64,000 bases of DNA from Sorghum bicolor (Eukaryota; Streptophyta; Magnoliopsida; Poales; Poaceae). Positions 1-12,017 of this stretch are shown here, piece after piece (the first letter of the stretch is position 1; each line of letters begins with the position of its first letter). A model generated the notes under the pieces. The model was not told where the DNA came from, made no database searches, and was given only the letters and a program-made list of their open reading frames with translations. The DNA lies in assembly GCF_000003195.3 (NCBI RefSeq), contig NC_012870.2:20700501-20764500 (forward strand). Reading direction: 5' to 3'. The position numbers and the translations under genes are program-made.

Positions 1-263
1 GTGCTATGTTTGCTAAAATGTTCAAGAGTTCCAAAAAAATAATATAAGAATAAAAACATCTTATCCATCAAGTTGATCCACTTATAGTTATAGCAACTTG
101 GATTTCTTCATGCTACATTTTTTTATTGTTGTCTTATTAAGTGTTACCAATGAAGAAACAAGGGATGAAGTATACCAATGTTGCATAAAGATCCACAACC
201 AAAAATATTAGGCTAATCCTGATTTGTAAGGCTGTAGCTGCCATCTGACAGAGAAGTACATAC

Positions 264-2752
264 CTCAAAGAAGATAGCTGCTTTCTCTTGGTCTGAAAAC
301 TCAACCCTGTGGACATATTCCGTGTCAAAACAAATATAAATTGAACATAAAAATCTTTAACAACCAAAGTACTGGAGCAATCAATCGCCTTCAAGTGCAC
401 TGGCTAAAACACAGATAGTTTATTTCATGATCGGGATTCAGGGAAAGATGTCTCCTATTGTGTATATCATCTTGGACAATCATGTGCAAACAACCCAGCC
501 AAACACCATATCCAACCTCTGTCCAGTCTGAGATAAGCAGGAATTAACGAATAAATAGATTACTAAAATAACAAATCAGCCCATTACTATGTGAACTCAT
601 CTTAAGGAAAGATTGTGTGCATGAGTTGCAAAACACTCCATGAACGAAACCACATCCAAATCAGCAACCCAAGCAATGAAAAAATATATAAGTATGAATA
701 TGAATGCAGCATGCCCATCATTTTCATACCCATGTCACATAAACTCAGGGAACAAAGGGCAAATAAAAAAATATGAGTAAATTGAAGCTAGCGAACATGT
801 TATGATAAGACATAACAGATGTATTAGACATTACACTTCTAAAGTAGGTAGAAACATAGAAACTAACCAGCCTCTTTTCAGTAATCTAGCTGCCACGGCA
901 GAAACTTTCGATTGCACATAGCCATCAGGAGAACTTGCATGCTCCATAACATAGTTTAAACAATATCTACAAATGATAGAAAAAGTTATAGTAAACGCTA
1001 AAAACGTGATGATCCCACATTAATTGCAAGTTTTCACCCTCAAAAAGAAAAACTCACATTATTAGGCTTCTTTTGTTGTCATCTGTAAGGATTCCCCACT
1101 CCCTTACTGCAGCATCACCAATTGCACCAGCAGCTTGGAATCTCGCATTAGGCATTTGCGATGTCTCTGGGAGAATATAATGTTTTCAGCTCTTTTCGAG
1201 TATCTTAACACTAGAAGAGAGAGGCTTAACTATTTTTTATGAGAAAAATAACAGAATAATTATTTTTTTCAGCACAAAAGCCCCAAAATAACAAATAATA
1301 AATGGGGTAAATTATTATTACTTGCAGTCTGCGGAACAACAATTCGGACAAACAAATAAAAATGTATCTCCCTTCAAAATGGAAACAACATGTACACAGG
1401 TTATATGGAAACAACATAACTAATACATATTGCGATATGTTTCTGCTAGTAAGTCCTAACCTTAGTCAGTTATAAGCTTAAAAATGGATATATCTGCTCT
1501 GTTGAGAAAGAGTTCTAGTTCATCCTAGGTACATAGCAAGAGAACAGCATACCAAGAATGAATCTGCATGCTTGATAAGGCATCAGAGACGAATGCAGCG
1601 AAGTTATCACCTTTTCCGCTTCAGATGGATTCATGTGCAGCTGCAAAATTACCCATTGTCAAAAAGGATAGATGCTAAATCAACACAGATGCAATAGATG
1701 GCATTCTACAAGAAAACTGGCATGTTCATTAGCACCATGACAGTTCCATATATTAAGCTAAACACAGATACCAGGAAGACACTCTGTAACAAAACTTCAC
1801 ATAATTTGGGCAGCTTGGTTAATGTTACGGAATAAACTAAGGATCCATGGTCAAAATAAAAGAATATAATCACACAAGAAGTGGAAAAAGTTGAGAACAG
1901 CTTGGGGATAGATTAATAAGGGTCAGCAAATGCTATTCCGACAGTGTCTTTCTCTGCACAGCACAGTTCTACTAGGCCCTCCTAATTCCTAAGTCCTAAT
2001 AGATAGCTCAATTGCCACAAGCAGATTCCCAAATCTGAAATGAGGAACTTCAGGTTATCCAATGAATAAATGTGTCACAAAATATCACTAAAGCCACCCT
2101 GTAGAAACAGTACTATTCCCTAGCATAGAAATTACATGCTTTAGAAACGCAATGTCAAGACAAAAAACTTTTAATTAACCAGCATCTACGGGATTCATAG
2201 CCAACTTTCAAATGTACTAGAAGTCATTAAGGCGCTAACATAAAATGTGTTAGAACTCATTGAGGTACTAACACCTCACTCCTAAGCAATCAATTAACGT
2301 GCCCAAAACAAACAAATTAAGAAAACCATTAAAATTTTCAAATGTCCAACAAAACAACCAATCCGTGGCGAAACCTCATCTGACACGCATTCAAACGGGA
2401 TCCCGTCACCAAATGCACAGAGAAGCACTGATCAACAGAGCACGCCACACACACTCAATCAAGTCCCCCAGGCAAACCATCAAAGTGCAGTAAAATCTGC
2501 ATAACCTAGGCAAATCATCAACGGCGTGAGCACAATCAAGGCAAGCACAAGTCCGCGCGCGCTCTCCGAATCTAACAACACCGGGGCACCGAGAGCAAAG
2601 TGCTAAAAGCACGGAACACATGGAATTCAAGCTCTTCAACGAGGGTGTGGGCTGCGGAATGGGACCTGGATGAGGGAGCAGGCCTGCTCGATGGCGAGCA
2701 TGGTGGCCTGGAGCTGCTGCGGATCGGGGGCGCCGCCGGGGAAGCCCTGCAT
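264..2752 (-). CDS. XPO4: Exportin-4 (XPO4-like), 5' part only; gene continues past the left edge
   Basis: Exportin-4 is a karyopherin-beta nuclear export receptor that works with Ran-GTP. Five coding exons can be read on the minus strand: 2666-2752, 1553-1640, 1058-1166, 868-966 and 264-306. They give 142 residues with consistent phase and GT/AG borders. The start MQGFPGGAPDPQQLQATM is the typical plant exportin-4 N-terminus. It is followed by NARFQAAGAIGDAAVREW, HASSPDGYVQSKVSAVAARL and FSDQEKAAIFFEV, the start of the helical-repeat array. The ATG at 2752 was chosen because it lies in a Kozak-like CCACCATG and opens the conserved N-terminus. Plant exportin-4 proteins are over 1,000 residues, so most of the gene lies left of base 264. 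Positions 1-263 are read as intron. Exon 1 ends at a less usual donor (GTCCCA). The family call is firm; it was made by recognition, not by search. Confidence 0.9.
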
Positions 2753-3083
2753 GGTGGCGGCTGATCGCGCCTGAAGCGTGGTGGGCTCTCCGCGATCGCC
2801 TAGGGTTTGGCCGCCGGCTAGCGGCCACCCCGCCGGGCGTGGAGTAGCTGCGGAGGGCAGGGAGGCGGCGGAGGTGGAGAGCAGCAGGAGAGAAAGGGAT
2901 GAATGGTGGCTGGATAGTTTTGCGGTTTTTGGTCTTCTGGGGGCCCTGGGTCCGGGTGCGGAGGTGGAAGTGGAACAGAGACGACGCAGCCGGCGTGCTT
3001 TGCTGGCGCTGTGAGCGCTGTGTAATCATCGATCCAAGTGCCAGCGAATTTCCTTTTTTTTTAATGCTCCCACTGTTGGCTTT
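2753..3083 (-). promoter_or_regulatory. 5' leader and proximal promoter region of the exportin-4 gene
   Basis: This is GC-rich sequence upstream of the exportin-4 ATG, falling to T-rich DNA near 3050. Open frames here on either strand are low-complexity and look like composition effects, not genes. I cannot place the transcription start or name a TATA box. Confidence 0.4.
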
Positions 3084-3551
3084 GGTCTTGTTTAATTTTA
3101 AAAATTTTACAAAATAGACATGGTACTCCCTCTGTTTCAAATTATAAGTCATTCCAAGAATCTTGAAGAGTCAAAGTATTTTCAAGTTTGACCAAAAATA
3201 TAGAGAGAAATATAAAGATTTATGTCATAAAATAGGTATACTATGAAAATATAACTAACAAAGAATATAATGATACTTGGTTGGTACCAAAAATGTTATT
3301 ATTTTGCTATATAAATTTGGTCAAACTTAAAAAACTTTGACTCTCCAAGATTCTTGGAATGACTTATAATTTGGGACGGAGGGAGTAGCACTTTCATTTG
3401 TATTTGATAATATATATTATTTAATTATAAACTAACAGATAAATCGTAGAATTAGATATTTTTTAACTATATTTAATGTTTCACGCTGCAAAATTCGATG
3501 TGACGTACAATCTAATTTTTTTTGTAAAATTTTTGGGAACTAAACAAGGCC
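3084..3551. mobile_element. Tourist-like MITE split by a Stowaway MITE
   Basis: The left end GGTCTTGTTTAATTTTAAAA at 3084 and the right end GGAACTAAACAAGGCC ending at 3551 are inverted copies of the GGCCTTGTTTAGTT terminus that recurs in this window. The body motifs (gcactttcatt, ttcgatgtgac) also match the other copies. It is flanked by TTT and TTA, so the 3-bp duplication is imperfect. The Stowaway at 3126-3385 interrupts it, and without that insert the element would be about 208 bp. Confidence 0.7.
3126..3385. mobile_element. Stowaway-type (Tc1/mariner) MITE nested in a Tourist MITE
   Basis: Long inverted ends begin CTCCCTCTGTTTCAAATTAT and end in the reverse complement ATAATTTGGGACGGAGGGAG. 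The element is 260 bp with TA on both sides (3124-3125 and 3386-3387), the Stowaway target duplication. The arms pair over roughly 60 bp, including the motif for TCATTCCAAGAATCTT. Confidence 0.9.
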
Positions 3552-3691
3552 TTAATACGATGCTTTGACAGTTTTTGTAAAAATACACTGTTTGATTATG
3601 TGTGATGAAAGTATTGCAGACATCAAGCATATATTATCCATCTATATAACTTTTTTATATATAATTTACGTTTTCGAAGGTGCTTTATATA

Positions 3692-3923
3692 GACCTTGTT
3701 TAGTTCGAAATTTTGTTGCAAAATGAATATTATAGCATTTTCGGTTATATTTGACAAATATTGTCCAATCATGTGTTCAAAAGATTCGTCTCGTAAATTA
3801 CAGTCAAACTGTGCAATTAGTTATTTTGTTATCTATATTTAATATTCTATGCATGTATCACAAGATTTGATGTGATGGAGAATCTAAAAATTTTTGCAAA
3901 AAAAATTAGAACTAAACAAGGCC
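3692..3923. mobile_element. Tourist-like MITE (GGCCTTGTTTAG family)
   Basis: Ends GACCTTGTTTAGTTC and GAACTAAACAAGGCC enclose the family body (tgtccaatcatg, aagattcgtctcg, ttgatgtgatgg). It is 232 bp, with flanks ATA and ACA that do not match exactly. Confidence 0.8.
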
Positions 3924-4620
3924 ACAAAGGTAGTGTGTGAGCTTATGTACCGCTACCGTGGTTGAGAAAGGTTAAACAAATTTTGACTCAAAGGAGACAA
4001 ACCATATTTGAAACCAAAAGGAGTATTTGTTTTTAGGTTTTATTTTATTACTCTATTCACTTTGTAGGTTTTGTATGAATCTACTGACACACCTAGCTCT
4101 TGCAAATGCACATGTCCCTCTCAAGGGGGTGACAAAGATTTAATACGCTAAGATTTTATCTCAAACAAGAAAGGGTTCAAAGGCTAAACAATAGAGGGCA
4201 ACATTAAGAATAAAAAAATAAAGAGGACATTAAGTGTTAGTAGATTGTCTAGGCCATGGCTACATTGAAATCATTGTAGCGATGACCTGCGCCAGCCACA
4301 GCTATAATATCGAGCATTCGAGCACATCCACTATATCCAAAGAGATAAAATGGCGCCAGCTCAGCTTTGTACATTTGCACTAAATTATGCATCTCCTACC
4401 AAATAAATCAACAAAAAAAAAATTGTATAAAGATGATATTTCAGCTGTCCAAATAGTTCAAGGCAAACCATCAAATCAGTCGTCTGTGATCGGAAGGATT
4501 TCCGTTTGATAAATTACCTCCAAACCTGACAAATCGCATTTAACATATTGTCTCCAAGAAAGAGTCGTCCCAAAAGCAAACCAAAGGTTACCGCAAAAGA
4601 AAGCGGAAAAAAAAAGTGAA
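3924..4620. other. Intergenic stretch, nothing recognised
   Basis: AT-rich DNA between the MITE and the GC-rich PPR promoter. I see no coding signature, clear repeat ends or RNA gene here. Confidence 0.5.
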
Positions 4621-5561
4621 GCCAAAACTTTCATGTTTCAAGGAGAAAACTCAGAAAAGGCGAGGACCAGACACAAAAGCTGGAGTGCTCCAGCAGGATG
4701 CGGCTCAAAAGCCGGGAAAGCCAAGCGCAGTGGCAACCTGTCGGCCCATATAGCCAGCACGTCATATTCTTGGGCTGGCAGCGCGCAAACGGAAAGCCCA
4801 ACCCGACTCGTGTTCCCTGGGCCATGGCCACCCTGGGCCGAGCCCCTCGAGAGCGCAGCCGACACGCGCGCGGCGCGCAGGCCGGCCCACTCCCCCCCCC
4901 CACCCGATATTCGCTTCCACTGGTGGGCGACAGTGCGACACGCCGCTGCGCCACCTCCGGGCGGCCGCGCCAGTCCAACTCCACCACCACCGCTTCTCTC
5001 GCTTCTCCGGCGTCCCCCGCACTTCTCAGACGAAAACCTCGCTTCGTGTGCTTGCTTCCGGCCCGCAACGCCACCTTCCGCCGCGCCGCCACTTCTCCTG
5101 CCCGGGAGCTCGTCCTTGCACGAAGAATCTCAGATCTTCGGGCCGTCCTCCGCGTGAAACTCCGTTCCAAGCGTTGTGCCGTTTGTGCACCAGCGTCGCA
5201 GGTGTTCCCGCTGTAATCCGCTAGAGCTCCTAAGCATCTGTGGAGGCTGTCTTTTTACCTTTCCTTCCTCGCATTTCATAGTTTTTGTGCCAACACTGGT
5301 GTACCCCCTTGTCAAAGAGATTTTACACGCTTGTCCGGGCGAAATTAGTTGGGTTTATTTGCTGCTTGGTTGTGCTTAGGGCGTGTTTTCCCTTGATTCG
5401 GCGCTAATTTCGCCTTATCTACTCTGTGCAGGAAGGAATTTGAGGGATTGCTTGGGGAACTCCTCTAGTTCGAGCGAGTTATATGAAGAGCGGAGTGCGT
5501 TGTTTCTCAAATTAAATTCCGTGCAATTAGATCTTGCCATGGTTGGTTGTTCCACAAGGAA
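4621..5561 (+). promoter_or_regulatory. Promoter and 5' leader of the PPR gene, probably with a leader intron
   Basis: A sharp GC-rich block (about 4,650-5,170) of the kind found at grass transcription starts precedes the PPR gene. Overlapping open frames on both strands here reflect composition. A plausible leader intron runs from the donor in TCGCAG/GTGTTC near 5200 to the acceptor TCTGTGCAG ending at 5431. The ATG at 5539 is out of frame and reaches a stop after 14 codons, so it could act as a short upstream ORF overlapping the PPR start. Confidence 0.45.
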
Positions 5562-7319
5562 ATGGCACATTTTGTGGATATAAGCTGCTGCGGATGCGGT
5601 ATTTGGTCTGCTCCAGTAACCGTAAACGCGTCTGCGCGCTCTTTGCGGATAAGAGCACATGCTGTCTCTTTGGATTATCCCAGTAGGACTGAGCAGAAGA
5701 ATGAGACTAAGCTAGCGGTGGTACGACCAGACCGAAGATTGCGGGATGTTTTTGTCGATGCAAGTGCAGACCATGGAAGTGGCAGAGCAACTGCAGATTT
5801 CAAGAAGGTTGTTCCATCCTTGGATGCTAACCCGAGAAGGCTGTTGAATGAGCAACTAAAACCAAGAAGGCCCTTGGATCATAACTCGGACAAGGCGACA
5901 AATGGGGCATACTTTTCAAAGCATAAAGCCGAGTGCTATGCTGACAGCCTCCGCAGGCACTGCAACAATGGGAAGCTCATTCAAGCTTGCCGCGTCATCG
6001 ATGAGATGGTCTTACATGGCCAGGTTCCAGATTCAAAGTGCTGTGTTAGATTAATTCGTGGCCTTGTGAGAACTGGTAAGACAAACAAAGCTAGGCATGT
6101 TCTTGAGGTCATGGTGCTTTCAGGTGGGGTTCCTGACACCATCACCTGCAACATGTTGATTGCACGACTTTGCTGTGAAGGGCAGCTGAGTTCTGCGATG
6201 AAAGTATTGGAGGATATGAGGTTTACTGGTTGCTCTCCTAGTGGCATCACTTTCAATACTTTGATTAGGTGCATGTGCAGCCATCATATGTATGACAGGG
6301 CAATATCCTTTTGGAAAGAGCAGCTAAAATTAGGTTGGCCACCATATGAGATGACAAGCACCTTACTTGTTGACCTTATATGCAAAAAATGTGGTCCTAT
6401 GCGGGCTCTGGAAGTATTAGATGAACTTGGTTTGGAGGGATGTCAACCAGATGTTGTCAGCTACAACACTCTTATCAGTGTGTCATGCAAAGCAGGCTGT
6501 TTGAAGAATGCAAAGTTGATATTAACTCATCTTTCAGCTGAAGGCCTTGAGCCAAATGGTACAACCTATTGCATCTTACTTCATTCCCTTTGTGACAAGA
6601 GAAGATGGTCTGAAGTGGGTGATTTGCTTGCACACATGAAGCAGGCAAATCATAAGCCTGATGTTACTGCCTACAATATCTTTATAAACTACTTTTGTAG
6701 GTATGGATATCTGGATCAGGCAATTGATGTTCTAGAGGTGATGGTGAACGAGAAATGCTTTCCTGATATAGTGACATACAACACACTTCTGAATGCCATC
6801 TCTAAAAGGGGAATGGTTGAAGAAGCTCTTGGGATTTTTCATTCCATCAGAGAAAATGGATGCCAGGTAGTTCGCATTACATACAACACCCTCATAGATG
6901 CTTTAGCAAAGAAGGGTGAGGTTATTAATGCTATGACTCTATTCGATGAAATGACTGTTGATGGGATCAGTCCTGATGATGTCACTTATGGTTCACTTGT
7001 TATGGGTTTCTGTAAGAAGAACATGGCCAAAGAAGCACTGGAGCTTTTGAATCAGATGCTTGCTCTCGGCTTTGAGGTTAAAGCAACTACATTTTCCATG
7101 ATGATCCAATCATTGTGCAAAGGTTGTAACACTGAAGCTGCTGCTGAAATACTAAGAGTAATGGTATCAAGAAATGTCAACCACAGGAGTGCATTTTATC
7201 TGTCTATAGTCACAAGGGTTGCCAAGTCAGGTCGGGTTAAAGAGGCTCAAATTCTACACCAGGAGCTAGTACAGAGCAAGGTTCTTAAAGAGGCTTCCCA
7301 ATTTATTTTGAGCAGCTAG
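5562..7319 (+). CDS. P-class pentatricopeptide repeat protein, At1g08610-like
   Basis: P-class PPR proteins bind organellar RNA one base per repeat and support its processing, stability or translation. The intronless CDS encodes 585 residues. After a Ser/Ala/Arg-rich N-terminus that could be a plastid or mitochondrial targeting peptide, about 12-13 tandem 35-residue repeats fill residues 125-575. Signature segments include PDTITCNMLIARLC, PDVVSYNTLI, PDVTAYNIFINYFC, PDIVTYNTLLNAISKRG and ITYNTLIDALAKKG. No E, DYW or SMR domain follows, so this is a plain P-type protein. The start is the first in-frame ATG (5562); the frame is open a little further upstream but without an ATG. The overall order and the final repeats resemble Arabidopsis At1g08610, from memory only. 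I know no gene symbol for it. Confidence 0.93.
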   Translation: MAHFVDISCCGCGIWSAPVTVNASARSLRIRAHAVSLDYPSRTEQKNETKLAVVRPDRRLRDVFVDASADHGSGRATADFKKVVPSLDANPRRLLNEQLKPRRPLDHNSDKATNGAYFSKHKAECYADSLRRHCNNGKLIQACRVIDEMVLHGQVPDSKCCVRLIRGLVRTGKTNKARHVLEVMVLSGGVPDTITCNMLIARLCCEGQLSSAMKVLEDMRFTGCSPSGITFNTLIRCMCSHHMYDRAISFWKEQLKLGWPPYEMTSTLLVDLICKKCGPMRALEVLDELGLEGCQPDVVSYNTLISVSCKAGCLKNAKLILTHLSAEGLEPNGTTYCILLHSLCDKRRWSEVGDLLAHMKQANHKPDVTAYNIFINYFCRYGYLDQAIDVLEVMVNEKCFPDIVTYNTLLNAISKRGMVEEALGIFHSIRENGCQVVRITYNTLIDALAKKGEVINAMTLFDEMTVDGISPDDVTYGSLVMGFCKKNMAKEALELLNQMLALGFEVKATTFSMMIQSLCKGCNTEAAAEILRVMVSRNVNHRSAFYLSIVTRVAKSGRVKEAQILHQELVQSKVLKEASQFILSS

Positions 7320-8902
7320 TTGCTGGATTGCAAGATCCTCATGTCAGAGTCATGGAAGTGATAGAACACACGAGTCAGCTGACATAGCAGATAATTCCTG
7401 GAAGTTTTGCAGCACACAATCTGCATAATGTCTTCGGTAAGGTACATTGCTCCTGTTATTTTTGTTTTGGTGGTTTTTTGTATTGCAAACATAATGGGTA
7501 TGGATGGAACGGTAGTCGTGACATGGTTCCTGCCTTTTCAGTCTCATATGAGACTTCTTAGCATTCCTTTATAAACATTTTCTAGAACCTCATGTGCTAT
7601 GAGTGACTAGGCTTGGATGGTCGGTTCTATACAATAGCACACTTTCCTTTATCTGTATCATCAGCGCATGTCTCACTTCTGTTTTCAACATTAGAATATG
7701 TGAATCAAACTTACAAGACAATTTGCATGGTGGGGTATCATTTTTTGTAAATATATTTATTTCTCAACCACATTGTGTATTGTGTTCATTGTCACTAGAA
7801 CTGAGTTATTATATTTAGTCAGGCTAAGCCATATTTGTTACCATGCAATATCTAAATCTGTTGCATTGCATGCACCGCTGCACTATATTCTTTTTTAGAT
7901 GGCTGTATTTCTCGCTGGATTTGAGTTACATGTGACTATGTATGTATATGTGAAACATCAAGACCTTACGAATGCTTTAGCTCTCAAGTCTCAAAGTAAT
8001 AATTCATGCCTGTCATTTTTCTCTGTTAAAGTAAAGTCAGCTAAGATCGTGTTCCAGAAAGAATAAGCTGCATTCTTGATACTTAGAAAAAAAAAGAGGA
8101 CGGGCTTCCTGATAGCTTCGACACTTCTGTACCATAATACTCCATGATCCCTTTTAGAAAAAAAAAAGCCGGTACATATGTTCATACAGGGTCACAGACT
8201 ATCGTGCTGTTGTTTTCAGGTCCATATTTTTGAAGATGTTGGCCAGAACCAGACCATGATGCATTTCTTGATGGTTCATGCCTTCATGGCATAGAGTGGA
8301 GGTCATGCTCCGCATTTCTTTTTGTCTCACCAGCAGCAGCATTGTTCAGATACCGAGGTTCCGTGCTATAGTTCTGCATGCCACTAAACATGGTTATTGG
8401 CTGATGATGGATTGCAGAGTAAATTCCCTGAATGCCATTAGAATTTATATGGCTTCCCCCACTGCCATCGAAGTTCTTTTTTATGCTCGTTGAGCAACCT
8501 CAACTGAACCTTGATTCTCTAAATAAAGATGGCCGCCTCCTGTGTTTCTAGAGGATTGGCAGTCAGTGCTTCTTGCAAAACTGTATAGGGTAGTCACTAG
8601 TCAGGTTGTCCTCGCGTTGTACCTATAGCCTTCCTCCTAAAATGTTAGATCTTGCAAATTGATGCCCAAACATCTGCCTTACCTGTCTCCACTGCACAAA
8701 TTTGTCATAAAGATCTGCTGCAATTGCACCTCCGTGTCCAGATTCATTTTTATCTTCGCCCAAAAATTAGTTGCTGGAATATCCAACGACTGAGGGTCTA
8801 TTTTATCATAGCTTATTGTTCGCTGATTTGTTATGATAGAAAAAACACTATTGAATGACTGACAGGTTCGGTAAATAAGCTCAAGAGAACAAGACTATTA
8901 AT
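7320..8902 (+). other. 3' region of the PPR gene and intergenic DNA
   Basis: Low-coding, moderately AT-rich DNA. The 3' UTR of the PPR gene must lie in its first part, but no poly(A) site can be fixed. Short open frames have no recognisable product. Confidence 0.5.
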
Positions 8903-9272
8903 AAACTTCCTAAATACAAGATGTTTTGACTTTTCTATTACTATATATCGATATAATGTATTTTCTCTATACCCATAAAGAAAGTCGTTTTGGACAAAGT
9001 TTTGGTCAAATATTGGGAATATAAATCATGAATAATTTTTAAGTTGTTGAATTTGGAAATATGAAAATCATATGAATAGATTTGTCTTAAAAAATACTTT
9101 TATAAAAGTATACATATATTATTTTTTGATAAATATTTTTTATAAAAATAAGGAGTCAAAGTTAGGCTTTGGAGACCGTGTCATTGTCCTAAATGATTTT
9201 TTTTACGAGTATAGAGAGAGTATATCTATAAAAGCTAAAACGTCTTATATATTTAGAATAGAATAGAGGAAG
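8903..9272. mobile_element. Degenerate Stowaway-like element
   Basis: The left arm (aacttcctaaatacaagatg) pairs with the right arm (cgtcttatatatttagaata...gaggaagta) in inverted orientation. The motif AAGACGTTTTG near a CTTCC end is the grass Stowaway pattern. The ends are diverged, and a TA duplication is only suggested. It is about 370 bp. Confidence 0.5.
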
Positions 9273-10479
9273 TATGAAGTAGTATCAGCTAGCGAAGTTG
9301 CTACCGATTAGTTTATTGATGAAGGCGTACTACTACAGCAATAGTCCAAACATGCACCTTCTATCAACTATCTAACCACCTAGTAGATCTGAATGTCCTG
9401 CTAATAATTAGTTACTAGCTTCAACAGTTTTGCAAATAGGTTTGACATTCTTGTTTTTTACTAAAACTCTCAAAATCTTCTATTTTGGCAATTGGGCTTG
9501 ACATTTATAGCAAGTTGATAAATTTTCCTCCTTTCTTGGCATTTATGTACGCCTCGAATAGGCTAGGCATACTGTATGCGCGCGCTTTTATAGCAAGCTA
9601 TCTCCAATAGTTTGACATTTTTCTTTGCCATTTGTTGAAGTTTGTCAACTCTGAAAAGCAAATGAGAAGGAGAAAAACAAGATATCTCCAAGAGTTTTGC
9701 AAAATCTAACTTGTCATTTACCAAAATGTGGACCCAACTGTCGAAACTTTTCAGCGCGCGCGGTCTCGATCCGTTCGTGGACTTTCTTCGTGTGTCAGGA
9801 AGTCTGCTGCCACTCGCGTTGAAAAGGTCCGCCGCCAGTTACTTCGTCCTATGGCTCGGTAGCTGCTCCATCGGTAAGTCTACAGTCGGTCGCTGTAAGA
9901 AGTGGCTAGAGATCGGCAAACAGTGCAAGTTCCACTTCGATCAGCTAGGGATTTGCCGGTTAAGCAAAAGCACGTCACAAGCAGAAACCTAAGAGCAGCC
10001 GCAGTGTACGCGTCGAAGGCGGTCCTATACATTTAATGCGGCTATCGTACCCAGTACGATACACTGTGGCCTCGTTTCGATGGAGAAGCAGCTCCCAGCC
10101 ATAGAACCAACCGCTGTGCAATAAAAAAATATATTACTGTAACATATGGCATGGCTCCAACGGCTCCAACTGCCATGAGCAGATGAGCATTCAGATTTCA
10201 ACGGTCCTTTGCAATACACGAAGTCAAGTGAAATGCAGGTCACTTGACCGTTGCCTTGAAAAAAAAAGTGTTCGTTGTTGCTTCCTACAACACAACGCTT
10301 CTTCAAAAGGAGCCCCAGCAGCTTGCTTCCTTCCTCCGAGCAATCCTCTACTGCCTCCTTGTTCCCAGCAGCCTCCTCCTCTGCTTCCAGCAATCTTTCC
10401 CTGCCTCCTCGTTCCAACAGCCTACAAAAAAATAGAGAAGCAAACTCAAAACAACTCAGTACTCATATTCTTAGTTCAT

Positions 10480-11723
10480 ATGGAGCCCTCAGAGGGAAGT
10501 TTTGGTAGGTTGCTCGCCACTTATCCTAGAAATCCAAGAGCAGATAACACAAACTTCTTCCAGCACATGCCAAATTTCGCACCCAACACTTTCAACAAGA
10601 CTCAATTCCCCACCCCACCACCACCATTCAATCACTCCCATTATCCCCAACATAGTCAACCTACTTATGGCATGCACAACTTGAATCCCTTTGGTGGTGT
10701 AGGCAACCTCCAACAGTATGCCCAGTTTTCACCAAGTTATCAAGGTTTTCAACCATTACCCAACTTTGGCTTTCCAAGTGGAATGGTTGTAGGTGCTGCT
10801 GGTGGTGCATCTTCACATGGCTCAGATTCCTCAACCCCGCAATCACAAATAAGAGAGCCGGAGCAAGATGAAGAAAAAGAATATTCAAGCGCCAGCAGCC
10901 CCGATGAAGGAAGGAGGGCTGTGAGAATTAATTACACTGAGGACGATAACCTACGCCTCGTAAGTCTCTGGATTAAGCATTCAGTAGATCCAATTCGTGG
11001 CACAGATCAGAGCAGAGAGGCCTACTGGAGCAAGATAGCAGAAGCATTCAACTCGGGCCTGGCTGAAGGTGCAAGAAGAAGGTCAAAGGGACAACTCAAA
11101 AGTCATTGGGTAAGAATTAATGCAGCTGTAAACAAGTTCAATGGAGTCTATGGTCGAATGACCTATTGTAGTGGGGAATCTGATACATGCTGATGGACAA
11201 AGCACATGCTGCATTCAAAAGAGAAAACAAGAAAAAGCCATTTACACTTGAGTATGTCTGGAAGATTCTGAGAAAGGAACCCAAATGGTTCAGAAGTATA
11301 CCTAGTATGGATTGTTCAGAAAAGAATAAAAGGACAAAAGTAGATGAATCTGGAGCATACACTTCATCTTCCAACCAAGACACAGACGAGGGGGAGAAAT
11401 TCAAAGAAGTGCGGCCTGAGGGGCAGAAGAAAGCAAAAGCTAGGATGAGAGGGAAGGGGAAAGGAAAGGCCATACCACAATCTCCCCTAGGCTTGCAGCC
11501 AGATGAAGACATGGTTTTGTTTCATGATGCTATGTTGAAGAGAGCTAGTGCACTGGAGAAAACAGCAGAAGCATCAAAGGAGCAGGTTAGAATGGAGAAG
11601 ATAAAAAACTACATGCAACAGTTTGATAAGGATACTTCGAACATGAGTCCAGCAATACTGAAGCTGCACGAACAACTCTTACAGAATCTAGCCAAGGAAC
11701 TATTTCCATCTCCAGAAAACTAA
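10480..11723 (+). pseudogene. Harbinger ORF1 (Myb/SANT-like DNA-binding protein), broken by one frameshift
   Basis: In Pong-like elements ORF1 is the Myb-like partner that binds DNA and helps bring the transposase to the element ends. The frame from the ATG at 10480 runs 237 codons to TGA at 11191-11193. It holds a Pro/Asn/Phe-rich N-terminus, an acidic linker and a Myb/SANT-like region (INYTEDDNLRLVSLWIKHS, then KGQLKSHWVRINAAVNKFN). The family's continuation (FTLEYVWKILRKEPKWF, then a Lys-rich segment and a C-terminal coiled coil) lies in another frame, 11187-11723, 178 codons. The two frames overlap by a few bases at about 11187, which is where a single-base indel would be expected. A sequencing error or a spliced join cannot be excluded. 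The transposase gene lies about 520 bp downstream. Confidence 0.8.
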
Positions 11724-11758
11724 GCAGATCATTATGTATTAGTGAGGACAGTGTATGT

Positions 11759-11864
11759 GGCACTACCTTTATGTATTAGTGTGTGGAATTTATGTTATAG
11801 TAATTGTATGTGGCACTACCTTTATGTATTAGTGTGTGGAATTTATGTTGTAGTAATTGTATGT
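11759..11864. repeat. Two tandem 53-bp copies downstream of Harbinger ORF1
   Basis: The unit starting GGCACTACCTTTATGTATTA occurs at 11759-11811 and again at 11812-11864 with two visible changes. It probably lies in the ORF1 3' UTR. Confidence 0.9.
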
Positions 11865-12017
11865 GACACTACTATTGTGTACTATTTTTAATTATTGAAA
11901 ATATCAATATTGGTTTCTGCCTGTTTCTGCAATGTGCCACCTGCTCTCCTTGTTCTCAATACCTGAAAAAAAGAGACATGAAACTCAGAACTAGCTGGTG
12001 GAAAAATATTTAATGTT

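Noticed and set aside
2406..3152. 248-codon minus-strand open frame covering the exportin-4 start
   Set aside because: It is in a different frame from the conserved MQGFPGGAPDPQQ start and consists of Arg/Pro/Ser-rich composition-driven sequence.
4631..5216. Several long overlapping open frames on both strands
   Set aside because: They lie in the GC-rich promoter/leader of the PPR gene, are low in complexity, and none has a recognisable domain.
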